Shown here: positions 18,142 to 26,153 of the stretch, piece by piece
How the letters are laid out: each line of letters begins with the position of its first letter
Numbering within the stretch: position 1 is the first letter of the stretch
Assembly (NCBI GenBank): GCA_027494035.1
Contig: JAOSJQ010000001.1
Span: 1,054,001 to 1,118,000 of the forward strand
DNA length: 64,000 bases
Origin: UTCFX2 sp002050125
Lineage (GTDB): Bacteria > Chloroflexota > Anaerolineae > Anaerolineales > UBA4823
Direction: 5' to 3'
Notes under the pieces: model-generated
Databases searched by the model: none
Told to the model about the DNA's origin: nothing
Seen by the model: the letters and a program-made list of their open reading frames with translations, nothing else
Position numbers and translations under genes: made by a program

Positions 18142-18594
18142 ATGATCATCCGCACAGGCACGCACGCCGACCTGGACGAGTGGCTGCGCCTGCGTCAGGC
18201 GCTCTGGTCCGATTGTCCGGAAGAAAGACACCGCCTGGAAATGCTGGAAATTTTGACCAACCCGCAAACCCTGGCGATTTTCGTCGCCGAGAATAACTCG
18301 AGCGGTTTGGACGGATTTTTGGAAGCCTCCCTGCGCAAATACGCTGACGGCTGCGATACCAGCCCGGTTGGGTATATCGAGGGCTGGTACGTCGAGCGCC
18401 GCCGGCGCCGGCAGGGGTTGGGCGGGGAATTGGTGCGCTGCGCCGAAGCCTGGGCGCGCCAGCAAGGCTGCCGTGAGATGGCTTCCGATTGTCTGATCCG
18501 CAACCGCACCAGCCTGGCTGCGCACCTGGCGCTAGGATACGCAGAAGCCGAACGGTTAATTCATTTCCGAAAGGAGTTGAACGACCTGGGATGA
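18142..18594 (+). CDS. Aminoglycoside 6'-N-acetyltransferase-like GNAT
   Basis: 150 residues. The pattern is that of AAC(6')-type enzymes: DLDEWLRLRQALW at the N-terminus, EASLRKYADGCDTSPVGYIEGWYVE in the middle, the acetyl-CoA loop RRRRQGLGGELV, then EMASDCLIRNRTSLAAHLALGYAEAERLIHFRKEL at the end. In that family these residues bind acetyl-CoA and the aminoglycoside. Chromosomal relatives can be weak or cryptic resistance enzymes, so activity is inferred only. The stop overlaps the next start (ATGA at 18591-18594), so translation of the two is coupled. Confidence 0.75.
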   Translation: MIIRTGTHADLDEWLRLRQALWSDCPEERHRLEMLEILTNPQTLAIFVAENNSSGLDGFLEASLRKYADGCDTSPVGYIEGWYVERRRRRQGLGGELVRCAEAWARQQGCREMASDCLIRNRTSLAAHLALGYAEAERLIHFRKELNDLG

Positions 18595-19538
18595 CATCCG
18601 AAGCGCCTGCCCCGCTCTACTGCTCCGATCTATCGCTCCAGGCTGGCGAGCCGTTGATCGGCAGCGCAACCCCCACTGCGCGCTATGTCTTGCTCGAATA
18701 CACCGGCGCCTGGGGCGCAAAGGCTCTCAACGAGAGCGACCTCCCCGAGGCGGTCAAGCGCCAGATTGATTCGTTCGTCAAGGGCGATCCGCTTGCCAAA
18801 GCGCTGCTCATCCGCCAGCCTGGAGGCGTCAAAGCTCTCAAACCACGCCTGATTCTGGCTTCCGTTGACGAGCATTCACCGGGTCTGTATGGAACGGTCC
18901 TGGAGAATTACACCGACCTGCTGGACCTGGATCTCTCCGCGTTCTTTGCCGGTTCTCGGGAGGGAATTGCCCGCCTGTCGGATGACCCTGTGTTTCTAGT
19001 CTGCACCAACGGGCGGCGTGACCCCTGCTGCGCGCGGCGCGGCGCGTCAGTTTCCAACGCACTCGCAAATGCAGCAGCGTACCAGTCTTTTCCGCGGGTC
19101 TGGGAGAGCACCCACATTGGCGGGCACCGCTTTGCGGCAAACCTGATCGTCCTCCCGCACGGCTTGCTCTATGGGCGGGTCGACCCGCAGAGCGCGTTGG
19201 CGATCCTCTCCACGGCGCAGGACGGACAGGCGTACCTGCCCAACCTGCGCGGGCGCACGGTATATCCGCCCCCCGCCCAGGCAGCCGACCTCTACCTGCG
19301 CAGCCAGACCGGCGAGCGCGCCCTGACAGCCTTCGCGCTGCGCCAGACTGAGACCCTGGATGCTTCCACCTGGCGGGTCGTCTTTGAACGGCGTTCGGAT
19401 GGCAAGGTCTATCGTCTGAACGTCCGCCGGACCGCTACCGGGCAGTCCGTCCCCGACTCCTGCCAGTTGGATAAATTCACCCCCGTGACGCGTTATTCGG
19501 TTGAGTTGGAAGGAGCAGACACAGATACCAATGACTGA
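18591..19538 (+). CDS. Sucrase/ferredoxin-like (thioredoxin-fold Fe-S) protein
   Basis: 315 residues from ATG 18591. Two family marks are present: CTNGRRDPCCARRG near residue 140 and STHIGGHRFAANLIVLP near residue 175, the cysteines and histidine that bind a [2Fe-2S] cluster in Suc-Fer-like (PF06999) proteins. Its biochemical role is unknown; actinobacterial relatives are common. It overlaps the upstream acetyltransferase by 4 bases and the downstream SDR by 8 bases (ATGACTGA), giving a tightly coupled trio. The preceding gene carries a GGAG motif within its last codons that can serve as the ribosome-binding site. Confidence 0.8.
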   Translation: MTSEAPAPLYCSDLSLQAGEPLIGSATPTARYVLLEYTGAWGAKALNESDLPEAVKRQIDSFVKGDPLAKALLIRQPGGVKALKPRLILASVDEHSPGLYGTVLENYTDLLDLDLSAFFAGSREGIARLSDDPVFLVCTNGRRDPCCARRGASVSNALANAAAYQSFPRVWESTHIGGHRFAANLIVLPHGLLYGRVDPQSALAILSTAQDGQAYLPNLRGRTVYPPPAQAADLYLRSQTGERALTAFALRQTETLDASTWRVVFERRSDGKVYRLNVRRTATGQSVPDSCQLDKFTPVTRYSVELEGADTDTND

Positions 19539-20262
19539 ACACACCTCGCTCAAAGATCAAGTTGCGCTAATCACCGGCGGCGGCACCGGCATCGGGCGCG
19601 GGATTGCTCTGGCGCTGGCGCAGCAGGGAGCGCGCCTTGTCCTGTGCGGGCGGCGCAGCGACCGCATCGAAGCGGCGCTGGCGCTGGCGCGGTTGGCAGG
19701 CGCGGAGGGATTGGCGGTAATAGCGGATATCTCACGGGCGGCGGAGGTCGATCGTTTGGTACAGACAACGCTGGATACCTATGGACGGATCGACATTCTG
19801 GTGAACAACGCCGCCATCTCCACCGATGGCGACCTGCACGAAGTGGAACCAGCCGCCTGGGACGCGGTGATGGGCGTCAACCTGCGCGGACCCTACCTGC
19901 TGACGCGGGCAGTCCTGCCGGGGATGCGCGCTCAACGCAACGGGCAGATCCTCAACATCAGCTCGGAATCGGGGCTGAGATACTATCCAGGCGACTCGGT
20001 CTATGGTCTCTCCAAGCACGCGCTGAACGATTTCAGCGAATACGTGCAAACCGAAAACCAGGAGTCCAACATCCGGGTGTACACGATCTGCCCCGGAATG
20101 GTGGTCACCGAGATGACCGAAGATGCGGCTGGTTTAGATCACAACAAATGCCTGTATCCTGAAGACATCGCCGAACTGGCGGTCTGGCTGCTGACCCGGC
20201 GGCAGAATATCAAGATCGACACACCAATCCTCATCCAGACCATGCTGAACCCCTGGGAGTGA
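19531..20262 (+). CDS. Short-chain dehydrogenase/reductase
   Basis: 243 residues from ATG 19531, preceded by GGAAGGAGC. Classical SDR motifs: the cofactor loop TGGGTGIG (residues about 15-22), NNAA (about 90), the catalytic Ser in LNISSESG, and YGLSK with the catalytic Tyr and Lys (about 160). CPGMVVTEM follows. An Arg-Arg pair after beta-2 (LCGRRSDR) suggests NADP(H). The substrate is unknown. It overlaps the end of the sucrase/ferredoxin-like gene by 8 bases, so it is the third cistron of that operon; the Nudix gene follows after 27 bases and may be a fourth. Confidence 0.85.
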   Translation: MTEHTSLKDQVALITGGGTGIGRGIALALAQQGARLVLCGRRSDRIEAALALARLAGAEGLAVIADISRAAEVDRLVQTTLDTYGRIDILVNNAAISTDGDLHEVEPAAWDAVMGVNLRGPYLLTRAVLPGMRAQRNGQILNISSESGLRYYPGDSVYGLSKHALNDFSEYVQTENQESNIRVYTICPGMVVTEMTEDAAGLDHNKCLYPEDIAELAVWLLTRRQNIKIDTPILIQTMLNPWE

Positions 20263-20289
20263 CCTTATTACCCCGCGCGAGGACCATCC

Positions 20290-20751
20290 TTGAAACTGGC
20301 AACGCTTTGTTACGTTCGTAAAAACGGAAAGACGCTGATGCTCCATCGCGTCAAAAAGCAGAACGACATCCACCAAGGGAAATGGAACGGGCTGGGTGGC
20401 AAGCTGGAGCCGGGCGAAACCCCCGAGGAATGCGTGCGGCGGGAGGTGCTCGAAGAAGCCGGGTTGATAGTCCACAAAGTAACTTTTAAAGGGGTACTGA
20501 CCTTCCCATTGTTTGCGCACGATGAAGACTGGTATGCCTTTGTGTTCACCACAGACGATTTTGAGGGCGAGCTGATCGATTCGACCGAGGGAAATCTGCG
20601 CTGGATCGAGAACGAGCGCCTGATGGAATTGGAATTGTGGGAGGGGGACCGGCAGTTTCTGCCCTTGCTGGATCGCCCGGGGTTCTTTTCGGGGAAATTT
20701 TCGTATAAAAACGGCGCTCTGGTAGACTACTCGTTGAGCGTTTATGAATGA
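20290..20751 (+). CDS. Nudix hydrolase, MutT/8-oxo-dGTPase-like
   Basis: 153 residues from a TTG start with GCGAGGACC upstream. The Nudix box is complete (GKLEPGETPEECVRREVLEEAGL, residues about 37-59), with the REVLEEAGL metal-binding core. The WNGLGGKLE context and the C-terminal FSGKFSYKNGALVDYSLSVYE resemble the bacterial MTH1-like group that hydrolyses oxidised purine nucleoside triphosphates. The first residues LATLCYVRKNGKTLMLHR are also typical. It probably cleans the nucleotide pool; substrate preference needs assay. Confidence 0.85.
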   Translation: MKLATLCYVRKNGKTLMLHRVKKQNDIHQGKWNGLGGKLEPGETPEECVRREVLEEAGLIVHKVTFKGVLTFPLFAHDEDWYAFVFTTDDFEGELIDSTEGNLRWIENERLMELELWEGDRQFLPLLDRPGFFSGKFSYKNGALVDYSLSVYE

Positions 20752-20842
20752 ACGCGCTGTGGCTGCGGCTGGCGCAGCTTCACTATCATCTGGTCTCCGA
20801 CTGATCTCTGGGCGTAAAGACCGACCCGCAACTGGACGAGGA

Positions 20843-21700
20843 TCAATTCCCATATCTCTGGTAGATCCCCAGCACCTTATCCGCATAGGTGTACCCGGCA
20901 TCCATCGGACCGTATGAGCGCAGCGCCTCGCGGAAATTACCATGCTTGTTCAGCAAACCTGCTAGCATTTTTGTTCCATAGGAGAGGTTGAAAGCCGGGT
21001 CCTGCAGTTCGCTGGTGCTTGGGCGATTCGAAAAGCAAGGACCATTGACGCACATGAATGAAGCCGCCAGTCCGTCGCGCGGCATCACCTGCATCAACCC
21101 GACTGCGCCGCTGCGCGAGTAAGCCTCGGGGTTGCCCCCGCTCTCTTGCAGGATCAACGCTGCCACCAGGTCCGGAGGCAAGCCGCGTTTTTCCGCCTGC
21201 TCGGTGATCAACTCGCACCACTGCCGCACCGCCTGTGGAAAGTTCGGGTTGACTCCGCATTCTCCGCTCAGATTTTGGATTCGGTCACTTTCAGCGGATA
21301 ACTCCACGCTCATCGGAGCCGCGCTGGTTTCCAACGGCGCTGCCGGGCTTTTATCAACTTCTTTAAACCCGGTAAATACAGCGCTGGTGGTGAACAAGTA
21401 AAGCAGCCAGCCCAGCAGCAGGCAAACCGAGAAAGTGACGCCAGACATAAACCCCTGCCAGGGGACGCGCCTGGGGGCATTTTCCGCGTCATAAAAACCG
21501 TCTTCGTCTACATCCGAGAGAGCAAACTCCGGATCATATCCGTCAGCCTCATCGTATGATTCTACGAATGCGGTCTCGTCGGGAAAACCATCCCTCTCGG
21601 CGTCAAAATCCTCGTATTCATCCCAGACCTGGTCGCTTTCCAGATCTGAATAATCTGCATCTTCATCCAGATAGAGGTTAGATCGATCGATTTCGCTCAT
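20843..21700 (-). CDS. Membrane-anchored lytic transglycosylase (SLT domain)
   Basis: 285 residues from ATG 21700; a TTG 9 bases earlier is also in frame. The first 90 residues are strikingly acidic (many D and E) and cytoplasmic. One membrane span follows (VTFSVCLLLGWLLYLF, about 95-112), then an external SLT domain: LVAALILQESGGNPEAYSRSGAVGLMQVMP carries the catalytic Glu, and FNLSYGTKMLAGLL and ALRSYGPMDAGYTYADKVL complete it. It cleaves peptidoglycan strands without hydrolysis. The promoter region contains an operator-like repeat shared with the divergent membrane-protein gene. Confidence 0.85.
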   Translation of the reverse strand: MSEIDRSNLYLDEDADYSDLESDQVWDEYEDFDAERDGFPDETAFVESYDEADGYDPEFALSDVDEDGFYDAENAPRRVPWQGFMSGVTFSVCLLLGWLLYLFTTSAVFTGFKEVDKSPAAPLETSAAPMSVELSAESDRIQNLSGECGVNPNFPQAVRQWCELITEQAEKRGLPPDLVAALILQESGGNPEAYSRSGAVGLMQVMPRDGLAASFMCVNGPCFSNRPSTSELQDPAFNLSYGTKMLAGLLNKHGNFREALRSYGPMDAGYTYADKVLGIYQRYGN

Positions 21701-21728
21701 GTCTCGCAAATCAAGGACAGTGTATAAT

Positions 21729-21800
21729 AGAAAATATGTTCTAATTACCTCTTGACAAAATCGCTGGGATGTTCTATCATATTACTAGAACATACGTTCT
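21729..21800. promoter_or_regulatory. Divergent promoter region with SOS-box-like operators
   Basis: Plus-strand promoter: TTGACA (21752-21757), 17 bases, TATCAT (21775-21780). A perfect palindrome AGAACATACGTTCT (21787-21800), of the form GAAC-N4-GTTC, covers the expected start point. A 12/14 copy, AGAAAATATGTTCT (21729-21742), abuts the minus-strand -10 TATTAT (21724-21729), and a half-site GATGTTCT lies at 21768-21775. The GAAC-N4-GTTC form is that of Gram-positive-type LexA boxes; another regulator is possible. Confidence 0.55.
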
Positions 21801-21875
21801 ATATTATATCCAAACCTGCTCGAGTTGTCAACTGCCAAGCAGGTCATTCTTTCGGGAAACATGCAGGAGGTCGAG

Positions 21876-22679
21876 ATGAGTACCATTACTTCTACAAAAG
21901 GACCGTTTGTTCCTCAGTTCCATTTGCGGCGCGGTTTGATATTTGGCGTGATCATCATCACCGCCCTTTTCGCCTTTGAGATCTTCAATTACAGCACCAC
22001 CGAATATGCTCTCTCCGATCTGCTTGGCGATCTCAAATTTGCGAGCGTCCGCTGGGCGACCATTTTAAGCATTGCATTCTGTGGGATCGATTTTTCGGGG
22101 ATCGCTCGCCTGTTCACCCCCCAGGACAACTCAGGAAACAACGCCTCTCCCCACGCCGAGACCTGGTATCTCTTTGGCGCGTGGCTGCTCGCCGCCACGA
22201 TGAACGCTATGCTCACCTGGTGGGGCGTATCGCTGGCGGTCCTGGGTCACGAGACGTTAGGGAACGCAGTCGTCGAGCGCACCACCCTCTTGCGCGTCGT
22301 CCCCATCTTTGTCGCCCTGTTGGTCTGGCTGATTCGCGTGCTCATCATTGGCACTTTCTCAGTCGCGGGCAACCTTTTATTCGGGCAAGAAGAGCTGCGA
22401 CTCCCCAACGCTGCCCGCGCTCAGCCGCGCCCCATCGCAGCCCAGCCAGCTTATGCCAGCCGACCGCAGCCAGTTCGCGGCGGCGCCCCAATGACCGCCG
22501 CCTCGCGCCCGGCAAGTATGAAATCAAATTCGGCGCAGCTCGGTTCATCCTATCAAACCAACCGCCAGGAGCCCACCTATCACCCGCTCTCCGCCAGCCC
22601 CGCCTCGAGCAAGCCGCGCCACTCACCGCCAAGCGCCTACGCTGAATCCAACCGATCCGGCGCCACGTACCGGTCATAA
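21876..22679 (+). CDS. Four-TM membrane protein of unknown function
   Basis: 267 residues from ATG 21876, preceded by CAGGAGGTCGAG. Four hydrophobic segments (about residues 20-40, 55-75, 100-125, 145-175) are followed by a 90-residue tail rich in Pro, Ser, Ala, Arg and Gln with no recognisable domain, probably disordered in the cytoplasm. I do not recognise the family. It is transcribed from a strong promoter with a palindromic operator at the start point, so it is likely kept off until induced. A good hairpin terminator follows at 22711-22737, making it a single-gene unit. Confidence 0.7.
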   Translation: MSTITSTKGPFVPQFHLRRGLIFGVIIITALFAFEIFNYSTTEYALSDLLGDLKFASVRWATILSIAFCGIDFSGIARLFTPQDNSGNNASPHAETWYLFGAWLLAATMNAMLTWWGVSLAVLGHETLGNAVVERTTLLRVVPIFVALLVWLIRVLIIGTFSVAGNLLFGQEELRLPNAARAQPRPIAAQPAYASRPQPVRGGAPMTAASRPASMKSNSAQLGSSYQTNRQEPTYHPLSASPASSKPRHSPPSAYAESNRSGATYRS

Positions 22680-22710
22680 ACGCAGATTATCAGCCGAAAA
22701 ACCTTGCAGA

Positions 22711-22737
22711 CGAGCGGGACCAATCCCGCTCGTTTTT
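22711..22737 (+). terminator. Intrinsic terminator after the four-TM gene
   Basis: Stem CGAGCGGGA (22711-22719) / TCCCGCTCG (22724-22732), loop CCAA, followed by five T. Confidence 0.85.
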
Positions 22738-22751
22738 CGTTCCCCCGTCAA

Positions 22752-24152
22752 TTACGTTGGGAGGTTCTCGCTCGACTGGCAGCCTCCCTTTGCCAGCGGC
22801 AGCCAAATGCAGAAAGTTGTACCGCCTCCTTCGCTGGAGGCGACTTCGATCTTGCCATCGTGGTTACGCACGATCCAGTATGCGATCGAAAGCCCCAATC
22901 CAAAGCCCTTCCCATCCCGGCTGCGGGTGCGCGACTTTTCGCCGCGATAGAAGCGTTCGAAAACGTGCGGCAGATCCTCTTTCGGGATTCCGGGACCGTT
23001 GTCAGACACCGTGACGCGCGCCCGGTCGTTTTCCTTGCCTACCCCCACCACCACCTCGCCGCCCGAGGGCGTGTAATTGATCGCATTCCCAATCAGGTTG
23101 ACCAACACCTGCTTCAACCGGTCTTCATCGCCGCAAACCAGCACCTGATCGATTTCTCCAAGCGTCAGCCGCAAACGGTCTTTCGTGAGCACCCTCATCT
23201 GGCTTAACGCTTCCAGCACCAGCGAATCCAGTTCCACTACTTTTTTCACCAGGGTGATCTTTCCCGATTCCGCCTGCGCCAGCAGCAACAGGTCGCCCAC
23301 CAGCCGGGTCAACCGGTCCACTTCGCTTTGGATGCTGTCCATCGATTCCTCATCGGTTTGCTGCATCCTGCGCATCAAATCGATGTTTCCACGGATCACC
23401 GTCAAGGGCGTCCTCAGTTCGTGACCGACATCCGCCAGAAAGCGGCGCTGTGAGTTGAACAGGTTTTCCAGACGGCTGAGCGTCTGATTGAAGGCGGTGA
23501 TGAGCTGCCCAACCTCGTCGCCCGGCGGACCATCGTAGGGGATGCGCCGCGACAGATCGTCTGCGCGCGTGATCTGCAGCGCGGTCTCGGTCACCGCTTC
23601 CAACGGAGTGAGCACCTGGTTGGTGCTGATCCATCCCGCCAATCCGGCTGCCAACATCGAGAGCCCCGCCCCGGCAAATAATACCACCAGCAAAACCCGC
23701 TGGGTGATCGCCACTATATCCAGGCTGGTCGCAACCTGCAGCGTCCCAATCTGTCTTTCGCTCCCTGCAGTGACCATTGGAACGGTTAAAACGCGCAGCC
23801 GGTTGTTCCCAACCTGCACATCCCGAAACACCGGTTTGCCATACGTCAACCCGTTCTTATCCAACGGCGTGAAGTAGCGCTGGATGTTTTGTGAGCGCGC
23901 CTCCAGCTCCGCGTTCGTGTTCCATACCTGGATGTAGACATCAGCAAAAAGGTCGAGCTCGGGCATTTTAATCTCCCCGAGTGCGCCGGCGCGCATAGAT
24001 TTAAGAACGCTGTTGGCTGAATAAATTAATTTGGCGTCAATCTGGTTAGTCAGCGATGTGCTTACGGAGATGTACACCGCCATTCCAAAAAGAAAGAGAA
24101 TCCCCCCTACAATCGATGTGTATAAAAGCGCAAGCCTTGTCCGAAGCGACAT
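22752..24152 (-). CDS. Sensor histidine kinase, OmpR-partner type
   Basis: 466 residues. Order: TM1 (about 8-28), an extracytoplasmic sensor region of about 130 residues, TM2 (about 155-175), a HAMP linker, the HisKA domain with LADVGHELRTPLTVIRGN (phosphoacceptor His), and HATPase_c with N-box VLVNLIGNAINYTP, G1 DNGPGIP, F-box FERFYRGEKSRTR and G2 GFGLGLS. A complete membrane-bound kinase. It is encoded just downstream of its response regulator with a 9-base gap, so both come from one transcript. The sensor domain is not one I recognise, so the signal is unknown. Confidence 0.92.
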   Translation of the reverse strand: MSLRTRLALLYTSIVGGILFLFGMAVYISVSTSLTNQIDAKLIYSANSVLKSMRAGALGEIKMPELDLFADVYIQVWNTNAELEARSQNIQRYFTPLDKNGLTYGKPVFRDVQVGNNRLRVLTVPMVTAGSERQIGTLQVATSLDIVAITQRVLLVVLFAGAGLSMLAAGLAGWISTNQVLTPLEAVTETALQITRADDLSRRIPYDGPPGDEVGQLITAFNQTLSRLENLFNSQRRFLADVGHELRTPLTVIRGNIDLMRRMQQTDEESMDSIQSEVDRLTRLVGDLLLLAQAESGKITLVKKVVELDSLVLEALSQMRVLTKDRLRLTLGEIDQVLVCGDEDRLKQVLVNLIGNAINYTPSGGEVVVGVGKENDRARVTVSDNGPGIPKEDLPHVFERFYRGEKSRTRSRDGKGFGLGLSIAYWIVRNHDGKIEVASSEGGGTTFCIWLPLAKGGCQSSENLPT

Positions 24153-24161
24153 TCGTTCTGG

Positions 24162-24839
24162 TTACGAAGCCTCACGCAGGACATACCCCATTCCCCGCAC
24201 GGTGTGGATCAATCTGACTTCGTTTTCCGCCTCCAGCTTCTGGCGCAGGTAACGAATATAAACTTCGATGATATTGCTTTCGCCGCCGAAATCGTAGCCC
24301 CAAACCCGGTCAAAGATCATGTCGCGCGTCAGCACCTGCCTGGGGTGGCGCAGAAACAGCTCCAACAATTCATATTCTTTGGCAGTCAGCGAAATGACCC
24401 GATCGCCGCGCGAAGCCTGGCGCGTGCCTGTATCCAGCGAAAGGTCGGCAAACCGCAGCACCTGCGGGCGGCTTGGTTGAGCCCGGCGCAGCAGGGCGCG
24501 AATGCGCGCCAGAAGTTCATCCAGGTTAAACGGTTTCACCATGTAATCGTCCGCGCCCATATCCAGCCCCTGGATGCGGTCGTTGACTGTGTCCTTTGCG
24601 GTCAATATCAAGATCGGCACGGGACCGCCGGCGCGCAGCCGGCGGCAGACTTCCAAGCCGTCAATGCCGGGAAGCATCAAGTCCAACACTACCAGATCGG
24701 GCGGATTATCCCGCGCCAACCCCAACCCAGATTGACCATCAATCGCCGTATCGACCTGGTAACCTTCATAAGCCAACCCACGGCGTAAGAATTTCAAGAT
24801 CGCTTCGTCGTCCTCAATAATCAAGATTCTCGCGCTCAT
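24162..24839 (-). CDS. OmpR/PhoB-family response regulator
   Basis: 225 residues from ATG 24839, preceded by GGAGGGC. The receiver domain has the acidic pair IIEDDEA, the phosphorylated Asp in VVLDLMLPGIDG, the conserved Thr/Ala in LTAKD and Lys in MVKPFN. The C-terminal winged helix (LTAKEYELLELFLRHPRQVLTRDMIFDRVWG, then VDVYIRYLRQKLE-like NIIEVYIRYLRQKL) binds DNA. First gene of the two-component operon; a TATATT-like -10 lies upstream. Targets are unknown, no matching direct repeats being obvious nearby. Confidence 0.93.
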   Translation of the reverse strand: MSARILIIEDDEAILKFLRRGLAYEGYQVDTAIDGQSGLGLARDNPPDLVVLDLMLPGIDGLEVCRRLRAGGPVPILILTAKDTVNDRIQGLDMGADDYMVKPFNLDELLARIRALLRRAQPSRPQVLRFADLSLDTGTRQASRGDRVISLTAKEYELLELFLRHPRQVLTRDMIFDRVWGYDFGGESNIIEVYIRYLRQKLEAENEVRLIHTVRGMGYVLREAS

Positions 24840-24882
24840 ATGCCCTCCAAACTGTTTTAATATACCACAGGGCGGTGAAAGT

Positions 24883-24907
24883 AAAAAGACCATCACAAAG
24901 ATGGTCT
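24883..24907 (-). terminator. Terminator of the ribosomal-protein operon
   Basis: On the minus strand, downstream of rplL: stem AGACCATC / GATGGTCT (24900-24907 and 24887-24894) with a 5-base loop, then a run of T from the A-run at 24883-24887. It separates rplL from the response-regulator gene. Confidence 0.8.
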
Positions 24908-24938
24908 CTTTAACATGGTTTCGTCCAATGCGGATAAA

Positions 24939-25322
24939 TTAAACGACTTCGATGACCGCGCCGGCAGCTTCGAGTTTAGTCTTGGCGTCCTGGGCGGCTT
25001 CTTTGCTCACCGCCTCGAGGATCTTGCTTCCAGCAGTCTCGGCGACGTCTTTGGCTTCCTTCAGCCCCAGGTTCGTCAACTGGCGGATGGTCTTGATCAC
25101 CTCGATCTTCTTTGGACCGGCGTCTTTGATGACGACGTCAAACTCAATTTGCTCTTCTTCCGGTTCGGCGGCAGCCGCAGCCGGCGCGCCTGCCGCCGCA
25201 GCCATCGCTATGGGCGCAGCGGCAGAGACGCCCCAGGTCTCCTCGAGTTTCTTGACCAACTCGGCAGCTTCCAACACAGAAAGCTTGCCCAGTTCTTCGA
25301 CTAACTTATCAATGTTCGCCAT
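24939..25322 (-). CDS. rplL: Ribosomal protein L7/L12
   Basis: 127 residues. The N-terminal dimerisation helices (KLVEELGKLSVLEAAELVKKLEETWGV), the Ala-rich hinge (AAAPIAMAAAAGAPAAAAAEPEEE) and the C-terminal globular domain (FDVVIKDAGPKKIEVIKTIRQLTNLGLKEAKDVAE) are complete. It forms the mobile ribosomal stalk that recruits elongation factors. Last gene of the operon; it is followed by an intrinsic terminator rather than by rpoB, which usually comes next. Confidence 0.97.
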   Translation of the reverse strand: MANIDKLVEELGKLSVLEAAELVKKLEETWGVSAAAPIAMAAAAGAPAAAAAEPEEEQIEFDVVIKDAGPKKIEVIKTIRQLTNLGLKEAKDVAETAGSKILEAVSKEAAQDAKTKLEAAGAVIEVV

Positions 25323-25410
25323 TTCGGTACTCCTTATTTCTAGCAGATAGGTCTGAATTAATCAGATGAATTGGTTAGTATTTTCAATCGACAACTGCGT
25401 CCCCAGCCGC

Positions 25411-25947
25411 TCAGGCTGCCGGTTGCGCAGCGTCCTTTTCCACGTAAGCCTGCAGCACAGCCGCAAGCTGCCTAGCTGGTTCAGCCAAAGTGCGCGCCAG
25501 TTTAGTGGCAGGCGCCATCAGCACTCCCAGAAGTTGGGCGCGCATCACCGGCAGCGGCGGCAGTTCCGCTAGAGCCTTAACATCTTCAGGGCGAATCAGA
25601 CGTCCTTCCATGTATCCGCCTTTGAGCTTGATGAATTCCGAAGCGCGCGCAAACTCATTGAGCACCTTCGCCGCTTCAGGAACATCCTGAAACACGAACA
25701 GGACCGCCGTGCTGCCTTCCAGGAATTTCTCCGGTTCGGGGAGATTGGCTTGTTCAAACGCCACTTTGCCCAGTGTGTTCTTGATGACGTGGAACTCTCC
25801 GCCCGAGCCGCGCAGTCTGGCGCGCAGGTCGTCGATCTGTTTCATCGTCAACCCCCGATATTCGGTCACAAACTGCGCCTGGCTCTGGTTGATCCACTCC
25901 ACATACTGGTTCACTAACTCGTTTTTCCGTTCTTTTGAGATCGCCAA
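25411..25947 (-). CDS. rplJ: Ribosomal protein L10
   Basis: 178 residues from a TTG start with a strong AAAGGAGGTG ribosome-binding site. YRGLTMKQIDDLRARLR and HVIKNTLGKVAFEQA are the rRNA-binding N-terminal motifs; the C-terminal helix (KLARTLAEPARQLAAVLQAYVE) is where L7/L12 dimers attach. L10 with L7/L12 represses its own mRNA through the leader in many bacteria; a hairpin with a T-run sits just upstream here. Confidence 0.95.
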   Translation of the reverse strand: MAISKERKNELVNQYVEWINQSQAQFVTEYRGLTMKQIDDLRARLRGSGGEFHVIKNTLGKVAFEQANLPEPEKFLEGSTAVLFVFQDVPEAAKVLNEFARASEFIKLKGGYMEGRLIRPEDVKALAELPPLPVMRAQLLGVLMAPATKLARTLAEPARQLAAVLQAYVEKDAAQPAA

Positions 25948-25967
25948 AGTAGGTTCACCTCCTTTCG

Positions 25968-26008
25968 AAAAAAATAGTCTTTGCCTCGCACACCTGCTGG
26001 CAAAGACT
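25968..26008 (-). terminator. Attenuator-like hairpin in the rplJ leader
   Basis: On the minus strand, stem AGTCTTTGCC / GGCAAAGACT (10 perfect pairs; 26008-25999 and 25985-25976), 13-base loop, then A and seven T. It lies between rplA and rplJ, just upstream of the rplJ ribosome-binding site. The whole 206-base gap (25948-26153) has no gene and corresponds in position to the L10 leader of other bacteria. Confidence 0.75.
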
Positions 26009-26153
26009 CAAGCCTCACTCAAACGCCTGGGCTTTTCAGCGCAGCCGTCGTTTTCTGGAGGTTGTCTTCACCTGGGCAGGAGATTGAGCCGCCCGGGTTT
26101 TGGCGGCGCCTGCTGTCTCTGGCGAAGCGTTTAGCGATTTATGTTGATTAAGC

